A stretch of 64,000 nt of DNA, from NCBI GenBank assembly GCA_964514235.1, contig CAZEPV010000002.1:129356-193355 (forward strand). Direction: 5' to 3'. This DNA comes from JAAYRQ01 sp035647235 (GTDB lineage Bacteria > Bacillota > Syntrophomonadia > Syntrophomonadales > Syntrophomonadaceae). The notes below the pieces were generated by a model. That model was not told the DNA's origin and searched no databases. It saw only the letters and a list, made by a program, of their open reading frames with translations. Within the stretch, counting starts at the first letter, position 1; every line of letters begins with the position of its first letter. Below are positions 55,705 through 62,023 of the stretch, in pieces. The translations under genes were made by a program, and so were the position numbers.

Positions 55705-56540
55705 TCAATTGCCCACTGAATATTAATCGTTCCTTCACTCATATGATAAAAGAATTTACAAAATCTGCCTATGACCAAGATGAATTTCAAGTTGTGCATG
55801 AACAACACCGTCTAGAGCATGATAGCACCCTGCTTAATGACTATGAATCTGGGAATCTCCCCGTTTTATATATCGGTATGGCTTTAGATTTCGCCCACCT
55901 AACCACTAGCGAAAAAGCAGATAATTTCGAGTCGATTCCGAGCTTTCCACTAGGTTCAGAGCTTACAGATATTGGATTTAGAGATAGTGGTGAACATTTC
56001 CAAGTATTTGCAGTGGTACCCTTTGCTACAATTTATAATAAAAACATAGTAAAGCATCCTCCGACCAAATGGTCGGATTTTCGTAACGAATACTATGCGG
56101 GTAAGATTAGGTTTCCAGTGCGGCAATTACCAGTTGCTCGTGTAATTACTACAAATATACGGGATAAGGAGTTTTTGGATAATTGTGTTTTTGCAGGTAG
56201 TCCTATCGAGGTTGTAAATGCGGTAGATAAGGGAGAATATGAATTTGGTATGGTTAACCTCTCATTTTCTCGGGTATCTAGACATAAAAACACCCAGATT
56301 CTGTGGTTGGCAGAAGGATTATATTGTATGCCTCTAGTTATAGTGGTTAGAAAAGGCCAACTAGCTAAAGTGAGAAAAATTATTAATTATGTCTACTCGC
56401 GAGAAATCCAAGAATTTTTGGTGCAACAAAGCTTTATTCCTGCCCTAGCACAACTAGCTTGGCCTAGTATATTGCTAGAAAACAATAATAAGATAATCTG
56501 GGAGGGTTGGAATAATTTTTTGAGCAATCTTAATAATTAA
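55689..56540 (+). CDS. Binding-protein-like protein without signal peptide
   Basis: Protein of 283 residues resembling type-2 periplasmic binding proteins (elements VVPFATIYNKNIVKHPPTKW, YYAGKIRFP, GEYEFGMVNLSFSRV, and IINYVYSREIQEFLVQQS). It begins MEKILINCPLN, has no signal peptide or lipobox, and so should be cytoplasmic. It may be a cytosolic ligand sensor, a carrier, or an enzyme built on this fold. The start is inside the methyltransferase gene, indicating tight coupling. Confidence 0.7.
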   Translation: MEKILINCPLNINRSFTHMIKEFTKSAYDQDEFQVVHEQHRLEHDSTLLNDYESGNLPVLYIGMALDFAHLTTSEKADNFESIPSFPLGSELTDIGFRDSGEHFQVFAVVPFATIYNKNIVKHPPTKWSDFRNEYYAGKIRFPVRQLPVARVITTNIRDKEFLDNCVFAGSPIEVVNAVDKGEYEFGMVNLSFSRVSRHKNTQILWLAEGLYCMPLVIVVRKGQLAKVRKIINYVYSREIQEFLVQQSFIPALAQLAWPSILLENNNKIIWEGWNNFLSNLNN

Positions 56541-56617
56541 TAAAAACTAAATGCAGATATCCATTACTTTGAAAAGGTATAGACCATAATGGAAGTTTTT
56601 GTGGAGGAAGGGTGTAT

Positions 56618-57319
56618 ATGAAGGTAGTTATAATAACAGGTACTTCAGCATCGGGGAAAACCTCACTTATGTATCACGTTATAAAAGCATTGAAAAAGGC
56701 AGGAATAAAAACCGCAATTTGTAAAATTGATTGTTTAAATACTACCGATGATGAAAAATATTCTGAATTAGGCGTCCCAGTTGCTTTAGGTTTGAGTGAC
56801 TACATATGTCCAGATCACTACTATGTATCCAATTTAGAAGAAATTTTTAATTGGGCTGCTGAATTAAAATCGCAGGTGCTAGTAATAGAAACGGCTGGCC
56901 TGTGTAACAGATGTGCTCCAGCAGTAGAAGGCTGCTTGAATATTTGCGTATTAGATAATTTAAGTGGACTTGATATGCCAAGTAAAGTTGGGCCATTATT
57001 AACTACTGCAGACATAGCAGTTATAACTAAGGGGGATATTGTATCCCAAGCCGAGCGAGAAGTATTTAGGTATAGGCTGTCTAAAGTAAACCCACAGGCT
57101 CAGATACTTAATGCGAATGGGCTTACTGGACAAGGAACCAGCAAAATCAAAGAAATAATAATGACCTGGTCAGATATAGAAGTTATGGAAGGAAGAACTC
57201 TAAAAGCCTCAATGCCAGCCGCAGTCTGTTCTTATTGTACAGGTGAACAATTAATAGGAAGCCAATATCAGATGGGTAATATAAGGAAGGAAATTAACTG
57301 GGGAAATAATCATGATTAA
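56618..57319 (+). CDS. HypB/UreG-like P-loop GTPase with two CxxC pairs
   Basis: Protein of 233 residues of the SIMIBI class. Walker A is GTSASGKT (residues 8-15). The strand VLVIETAGLCNRCAP carries Cys96 and Cys99, and AVCSYCTGEQ near the C-terminus carries Cys204 and Cys207. ITKGDIVSQAE occupies the guanine-specificity position (normally NKxD), so the base preference is uncertain. Paralogues HypB and UreG deliver nickel; a metal or Fe-S role is inferred from cysteines and family. GGAGG (56603-56607) is 10 bases before ATG 56618, preferred over GTG 56612. Confidence 0.8.
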   Translation: MKVVIITGTSASGKTSLMYHVIKALKKAGIKTAICKIDCLNTTDDEKYSELGVPVALGLSDYICPDHYYVSNLEEIFNWAAELKSQVLVIETAGLCNRCAPAVEGCLNICVLDNLSGLDMPSKVGPLLTTADIAVITKGDIVSQAEREVFRYRLSKVNPQAQILNANGLTGQGTSKIKEIIMTWSDIEVMEGRTLKASMPAAVCSYCTGEQLIGSQYQMGNIRKEINWGNNHD

Positions 57320-58079
57320 AAAGATTAGCATATTAAGCGGATACGATAAAAAGAGTAAAAAAGAGGAATTTGAAAAGGTGGATATTTTCGCTGGAGAAAT
57401 TATAGCCTTAGTAGGTGTAACTGGCTCTGGAAAGACTAGACTAATATCAGATATAGAACAACATGCCTATGGAGAAACCCCCACCAGAAGGAAAATATTA
57501 ATTAATGATATACCCGCCCCAGAATATTTTAGTGCCCACTACCAGGAACAGTTTATAGGACAAGTCACCCAAAACATGAACTTCGTAATGGATACTAGTG
57601 TAGGGAATTTCCTAAAAATGCATGCAGAGTGTCGTGGCGTAAATGAAGTCAAAACAGTAGTAGAAAAAGTCTTAGCAGCAGCTAATGAACTTTCTGGGGA
57701 AGATTTCGGTGCAGCCGATGATTTAACCAGCCTTAGTGGAGGGCAAGCGCGGGCTTTGATGATTGCGGACGTTGCTTTAATAAGCAATGTAAGTATAGTG
57801 TTAATGGATGAAATAGAAAACGCTGGTATTGATAGATTGAAAGCCTTTGAGTTTTTGACAAGCTATGGCAAAATATCTATTACCTCAACCCATGACCCCC
57901 TAATGTCCCTGATGGCTGATCGCAGGATTGTAATGCAAGGTGGTGGAATAAGGAAGGTCTTAGTAACTAATAATACAGAAAAAGAACTAATTAAGAAGAT
58001 GTTAATTTTCGATTCAGAAATGCAAAAATTAAGGAATACCATCAGGTCAGGGGGGCAAGTCGAAAAACTTAGCGGATAG
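57312..58079 (+). CDS. ABC-type ATPase without membrane partner
   Basis: Protein of 255 residues. Walker A GVTGSGKTRL (about 37-46), signature LSGGQARALMIAD, Walker B IVLMDEIENAG and H-loop TSTHDPL are intact. The Walker B continuation DEIENAG differs from the DEPTSGLD of usual transporter ATPases, recalling accessory ABC ATPases. No permease is adjacent; the gene overlaps the GTPase-like gene by 8 bases, suggesting a joint function. It could act in protein or cofactor assembly instead of transport (inference). Confidence 0.8.
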   Translation: MIKKISILSGYDKKSKKEEFEKVDIFAGEIIALVGVTGSGKTRLISDIEQHAYGETPTRRKILINDIPAPEYFSAHYQEQFIGQVTQNMNFVMDTSVGNFLKMHAECRGVNEVKTVVEKVLAAANELSGEDFGAADDLTSLSGGQARALMIADVALISNVSIVLMDEIENAGIDRLKAFEFLTSYGKISITSTHDPLMSLMADRRIVMQGGGIRKVLVTNNTEKELIKKMLIFDSEMQKLRNTIRSGGQVEKLSG

Positions 58080-58095
58080 TTACCTATTTCCTGCA

Positions 58096-58707
58096 TTAAG
58101 ACTCATTTTTTGAATATCTGTAAACCAAAAATTTTTCCTTGGGATTATGTACTTTGGGTATTTTCACCTTATTTATAAGCTTAAAAGGGCTACTAGCCTT
58201 AAGAATTTTCTTATATTTAGGCATGGGGTAATAGAGGATGATATCCATAGGGCGCTCTTTAGCCTCCAAAGAAACTACAATATTCTTAACTACCTGATTA
58301 AAAATGTGGGCTGAAAAGGGATTAAAAAAATAAAAGGTATTGTAAATTGGCTTTATAGAGTAATGCTCGGCCAAACCATATTTAAAACGAAGTGGGGCTT
58401 TAATTTGCTTGACCTTTTGCCTATAAGAAGCCTTATTAATAATAGCCTCCTCATAGGTTTTATCATTCATTTCAATCCCTGTAACTGGAATTTGAAAACT
58501 ATGATGGATATAAAATGCCACCCTCCCCCTGCCACTACCAAAATCAAGTACATGCTCGGTGTTTTTGAATTTATAATGGGTAAATAGCCTATTAAGGGCA
58601 GAATAAGGGGTAGCTTCATAACGGTTATACCTAGTCTCGTGGGGCCCCCATTCCCTAATCCCCGTAGTTTTTATATTAAGCATTCTATCATAATTTCTTT
58701 CACCCAT
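58096..58707 (-). CDS. Class I SAM-dependent methyltransferase family protein
   Basis: Protein of 203 residues on the minus strand, converging with the preceding cluster. SAM motif I is VLDFGSGRGRVAFYI (about 53-67) and the next acidic turn is GIEMNDKTYEEA. A later NTFYFFNPFSAHIF segment may be motif IV-like (NPF). Start ATG is at 58707, with GGAGG 11 bases upstream; the TTG at 58725 lies inside that ribosome-binding site. Target unknown. Confidence 0.78.
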   Translation of the reverse strand: MGERNYDRMLNIKTTGIREWGPHETRYNRYEATPYSALNRLFTHYKFKNTEHVLDFGSGRGRVAFYIHHSFQIPVTGIEMNDKTYEEAIINKASYRQKVKQIKAPLRFKYGLAEHYSIKPIYNTFYFFNPFSAHIFNQVVKNIVVSLEAKERPMDIILYYPMPKYKKILKASSPFKLINKVKIPKVHNPKEKFLVYRYSKNES

Positions 58708-58857
58708 AATAAAATAATCCTCCAATTAAATTTATTATGATAAAATAATCACAAGGGTATTATAACATGATTCGGTATAATTGGACTTATATAATACGAA
58801 ATTGCAAAAAAGGATACAATAATGGCAGATACTTTATGGAAGAAAGAAGGAGATTCA
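58708..58857. promoter_or_regulatory. Divergent intergenic region, probable promoters
   Basis: AT-rich region between two divergent genes. TATAAT occurs at 58776-58781 and 58790-58795 on the plus strand, and TATAAT on the minus strand within 58760-58766, but none has a convincing -35 at 16-18 bases. Promoters for both genes must lie here or very near. Confidence 0.3.
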
Positions 58858-60207
58858 ATGGATGATGTAATTAAGTGGCAATATGAACAAAAGGTAATTC
58901 CAGCAGAGGAAGCTGTAAAACTCGTTAAGTCAGGGGACAATATCTCTTATGGGGAATTTGCACTATTTCCCAAGACTCTTGATGCGGCCTTAGCAAAAAG
59001 AGCCCATGAACTAGAAAATGTAATGGTTATGGGGGTAAGTATTACTAGTGTTCCCGAGATACTAAAAGCAGATCCGGAAAGAAAGCATTTCATTTTACAT
59101 GATTTGCATTTTTCCGCTATTTCGCGTTATGCAGGTGATCATAATTTATGTCATTATATTCCTAATACATATCAACAAGGTCCCAGAATTATCAGAAAAT
59201 ATGCGGATAGCGATGTGGCCTTCATAACTGTAAGTTCAATGGACGGGAGGGGATTTTTCAATATCGGATTAGCTAACTCAGTAACCCCAGCTGTCATTTA
59301 CAAATCAAAATTGGTTATTGCAGAAGTTAATGAAAACATCCCAGTTTGTTTAGGGGGGAACCAAGAGTCAATCCATTTATCCCAGGTTGACTATATAGTA
59401 GAAGGAAGAAATGATCCTATAATAGAACTTACCGATATTGAACCTACTCCAGAAGATGAAGAAATCGCTAAAATTATCTTAAATGAAATAGAGGATGGCT
59501 CTTGTCTACAACTAGGAATAGGGGGTCTGCCTAATGCAGTTGGAGCCTTAATTGCAGACAGCGATTTAAACGATTTGGGTGTCCATAGCGAAATGATGAT
59601 GGATGCCTTTGTGGATTTATACGAAAAAGGGCGTATAACTGGCGCCAAAAAGTCCATTGATAAATTTAAAATGGTATATTCATTTGCTTTGGGAAGTAAA
59701 CGTCTTTATGAGTTTTTAGACCATAATCCAGTCTGTGCCTCATATCCAGTAGATTATACAAATGATCCTAGAATAATAGCCTTAAATGATCGGACAATTG
59801 CAATTAATAATGCTCTTAGCATTGATCTTCTTACCCAAGTATCATCAGAAACTATAGGGTTTAGGCAAATATCAGGGTCAGGGGGACAACTAGACTTCGT
59901 TATCGGTTCCTTTAATTCCAGCAAAGGTAAGGGTATTATATGCCTACATTCGACATATACGGACTCAAAAGGGAATATCCATTCACGTATTACCCCCACA
60001 CTACCCTTAGGTACCGTGATAACAGTGCCACGTTCGATGGTTCAGTATGTAGCCACAGAATATGGTATAGTACAACTTAAAGGCAAATCGACTTGGCAGA
60101 GGGCCGAAGAATTGATCCAGATAGCCCATCCTGATTTTAGGGATGAGCTAATAAAAGAAGCCCAAAAAATGAAAATCTGGATTAGATCCAATAAACTAGA
60201 ACCGTAA
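58858..60207 (+). CDS. CoA-transferase, butyryl-CoA:acetate / 4-hydroxybutyrate type
   Basis: Protein of 449 residues of the acetyl-CoA hydrolase/transferase family. The catalytic Glu is probably Glu245 in GVHSEMMMDAF; CoA-site motif LGIGGLPNAVG and C-terminal ISGSGGQLDFVIGSFNSSKGKG (core: GSGGQLDFV) are present. ATG 58858 is selected because AAGGAG (58847-58852) is 5 bases upstream; ATG 58822 is longer by 12 residues. In Clostridia such enzymes move CoA between butyryl-, 4-hydroxybutyryl- or acetyl-CoA and free acids in fermentation. Exact substrate cannot be set from sequence. Single-gene unit ended by a terminator. Confidence 0.88.
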   Translation: MDDVIKWQYEQKVIPAEEAVKLVKSGDNISYGEFALFPKTLDAALAKRAHELENVMVMGVSITSVPEILKADPERKHFILHDLHFSAISRYAGDHNLCHYIPNTYQQGPRIIRKYADSDVAFITVSSMDGRGFFNIGLANSVTPAVIYKSKLVIAEVNENIPVCLGGNQESIHLSQVDYIVEGRNDPIIELTDIEPTPEDEEIAKIILNEIEDGSCLQLGIGGLPNAVGALIADSDLNDLGVHSEMMMDAFVDLYEKGRITGAKKSIDKFKMVYSFALGSKRLYEFLDHNPVCASYPVDYTNDPRIIALNDRTIAINNALSIDLLTQVSSETIGFRQISGSGGQLDFVIGSFNSSKGKGIICLHSTYTDSKGNIHSRITPTLPLGTVITVPRSMVQYVATEYGIVQLKGKSTWQRAEELIQIAHPDFRDELIKEAQKMKIWIRSNKLEP

Positions 60208-60219
60208 GAGTAACTTGAC

Positions 60220-60250
60220 AAGGCTAGCTAGGTGTAAGGCTAGCCTTTTT
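60220..60250 (+). terminator. Rho-independent terminator after the CoA-transferase gene
   Basis: Perfect 9-bp stem AAGGCTAGC (60220-60228) and GCTAGCCTT (60239-60247) followed by T residues to 60250. Confidence 0.9.
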
Positions 60251-60451
60251 ATTTTATAGGCAATTAAAACTTTCACAAAAATTAAGAAAAATGTGGTAGC
60301 ATATGAATTAGGCCATAAGTACTTGATTTGCTAGGAAAAATGGACAATTTATTAAACGACTATTTGTGACATATTAACTATGGTAGGAGTCTAATACAAG
60401 GGGATATATTAACAGATTTTAATAAGCAAATAATAAATGGGGTGGGGGAAC

Positions 60452-61186
60452 TTGGATCTATGCCCTATAACTATAATAAGTAGAATCTTTTTATTATTAT
60501 GTGTAGCTATATTAATAAAACACGAAATAAGCACCCGCAAACATATAGGTGATAAACAGGGTGTTAGGCTCAGGCTAGTAACCTATAGCGTTTTAATCGG
60601 AGTTTTATTAATAATATCTGGGGATATATTTCAACTGTCCAGCATATGTGGGTTGGGGATCATTATTAGCACCATAGGGATATTGGCCTACGTATATTAT
60701 TTAACTAGTATGGCCAATGATTTGAATTACTTAGCACACAGAGATGAGCTGACTGGTTTAGCCAACCGTAGGTATATGTATAATAAATTCAATACAGATT
60801 TAATGGGGGCTGAAAATACCAGCATAATATTTTTAGACATAAATGATTTTAAAAGGATTAATGATAAAATAGGTCATATAAAAGCAGATGAAATTTTATG
60901 TGCTGTAACCGAGGAAATACAAGCGAGCCTTAGAAATACCGATGTATTAAGTCGTTTTGGTGGTGATGAATTCGTAATAATGTTGCCTGACACTAGTGAA
61001 AAAACAGCTTTATCGATATTGGCAAGATTACAGGAAAATGTATATAAATTAGATTTTCCTGGGGGAATTAAAGTCGAATTTAGTGCTGGTGTAGCTACCT
61101 CACCCGAAAATGGGGATAATTTAGATGAATTAATTAATCTGGCAGATCAGGAATTATATAAAGCCAAGAAAAACAAAGATAAGTAA
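60452..61186 (+). CDS. Membrane-anchored diguanylate cyclase (GGDEF)
   Basis: Protein of 244 residues. Three hydrophobic segments (about 5-22, 48-65, 70-92) form a short membrane anchor without a recognisable sensor domain. The GGDEF domain follows: HRDELTGLANRRYM, FLDINDFKRINDKIGH and the active-site loop RFGGDEFVIMLP are intact, so synthesis of c-di-GMP is expected. An RxxD inhibitory site is not seen at the usual place. TTG 60452 after GGGGTGGGGG is used; ATG 60437 is an alternative. The 200 bases upstream show no known riboswitch. Confidence 0.9.
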   Translation: MDLCPITIISRIFLLLCVAILIKHEISTRKHIGDKQGVRLRLVTYSVLIGVLLIISGDIFQLSSICGLGIIISTIGILAYVYYLTSMANDLNYLAHRDELTGLANRRYMYNKFNTDLMGAENTSIIFLDINDFKRINDKIGHIKADEILCAVTEEIQASLRNTDVLSRFGGDEFVIMLPDTSEKTALSILARLQENVYKLDFPGGIKVEFSAGVATSPENGDNLDELINLADQELYKAKKNKDK

Positions 61187-61215
61187 ACATTATAAAAGAG
61201 TTAGTAGTAATGCAC

Positions 61216-61246
61216 AAAAAGCTAGTTTTAGTACTGGCTTTTTTTA
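61216..61246 (+). terminator. Rho-independent terminator after the GGDEF gene
   Basis: AAAAAGCTAGT pairs with ACTGGCTTTTT through one U-G pair, and T residues continue. Confidence 0.75.
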
Positions 61247-61560
61247 TGGGCATATGTAAAAACATATATTTATATGCAATATCTTGCTAATCGTGACACA
61301 ATATGTAACAATAGATACATGCTGAAAGTGCGAAGATATCGGGATTATTCGACTAACCACCGAGGGGATTCGTCAAATAATCTAAAAAGTTTCATATATG
61401 ATAAACTATTAACTGACAGTTAGCTGTCATATCAGCCTGCTAGTATTAGATCAAGCCGAAAATAACTTTTTATTAATTAATTTTCACATTTCACAACAAC
61501 TTTCCTATAACTATCCTTGTAATTTATCAAATTAAAAATGTAGCTAAAAAAAGATATTGA
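61247..61560. other. Non-coding AT-rich stretch
   Basis: No gene of convincing length or ribosome-binding signal is seen on either strand. The only ordered feature I can find is a short palindrome at 61414-61429. It may be decayed mobile-element DNA or a long regulatory region for the downstream genes. Confidence 0.5.
61414..61429. repeat. Perfect 6-bp palindrome
   Basis: TGACAG and CTGTCA separated by TTAG. Size is right for a dimeric regulator site, but it is isolated from any promoter I can identify. Confidence 0.35.
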
Positions 61561-61591
61561 TTCATGCTTTTATTCATGCTATGTTTATGCT
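61561..61591 (+). repeat. Three direct repeats of TTCATGCT
   Basis: TTCATGCT at 61561-61568 and 61573-61580, and TTTATGCT at 61584-61591, spaced 12 and 11 bases, close to one helical turn. They lie about 30-60 bases upstream of the promoter at 61618 and on one face of the DNA, as expected for an activator or repressor array. Confidence 0.4.
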
Positions 61592-61617
61592 AACCTAAAA
61601 ATAGCCCAACCCAATAA

Positions 61618-61646
61618 TTGAAAAATGGCCCAGCCTAGAATAAAAT
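61618..61646 (+). promoter_or_regulatory. SigA-type promoter for the HTH gene and probably the SLH gene
   Basis: TTGAAA (61618-61623) and TAAAAT (61641-61646) separated by exactly 17 bases. The start would be near 61653, inside the palindrome that follows. Confidence 0.65.
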
Positions 61647-61671
61647 CCTATGTATGAAAAAGTACATAGGA
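61646..61671. promoter_or_regulatory. Palindromic operator candidate at the transcription start
   Basis: TCCTATGTA (61646-61654) and TACATAGGA (61663-61671) form a perfect 9-bp inverted repeat with an 8-base spacer, starting on the last base of the -10. The right arm also includes part of the ribosome-binding site AGGAGGG (61668-61674). DNA operator is the simplest reading since the transcript would start within the left arm. Confidence 0.5.
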
Positions 61672-61682
61672 GGGTTTGGGAG

Positions 61683-61982
61683 TTGATAACCTTGAATCAA
61701 AAACAAAAAATAATAATTGACGCACTCATAGAAGGTAAATCCTATCGAAGTATTGCAAAAGAGGTAGGGATACATAGAAAAACGGTTGCTAAATACGTTA
61801 AAGAATATGAAGAAGCAAAAAATAAACTAATAGAAAATAATGAGAATAATGATGCCCCTATTCCCGAATTAATCGAAGCTATTATAGAAAAGCCCAAATA
61901 TAATAACCAGAACAGGAAAAAGCGCAAACTAACCCCAGAAATAATAGCAGAAATAGAGATGGGGGGTGACCAGCTCAATTAG
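61683..61982 (+). CDS. Small HTH protein, similar to IS21-type transposase N-terminus
   Basis: Protein of 99 residues from TTG 61683, with AGGAGGG (61668-61674) 8 bases upstream; ATG 61650 lies inside the promoter palindrome and is rejected. A homeodomain-like helix-turn-helix spans about 8-40 (GKSYRSIAKEVGIHRKTVAKYV), split here: RSIAKEVGIHRKTVAKYV. The charged tail with KPKYNNQNRKKRKLTPEI resembles the segment following the HTH of IstA in IS21 elements. The DDE catalytic domain is absent, so it is either a truncated transposase or a free-standing regulator. The next gene starts 41 bases later. Confidence 0.6.
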   Translation: MITLNQKQKIIIDALIEGKSYRSIAKEVGIHRKTVAKYVKEYEEAKNKLIENNENNDAPIPELIEAIIEKPKYNNQNRKKRKLTPEIIAEIEMGGDQLN

Positions 61983-62023
61983 CTAGTAGATGACTTCTTA
62001 ATATGTAAGGGAGGAAGGGAACT

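Noticed and set aside
60251..60451. c-di-GMP riboswitch before the GGDEF gene
   Set aside because: I could not find the conserved GEMM core sequence; the region is simple AT-rich DNA.
61247..61682. CRISPR array or attachment site in the repeat-containing gap
   Set aside because: Only three octamer repeats at 11-12 base spacing and short palindromes exist; no repeat-spacer pattern of CRISPR size, no tRNA and no integrase nearby.
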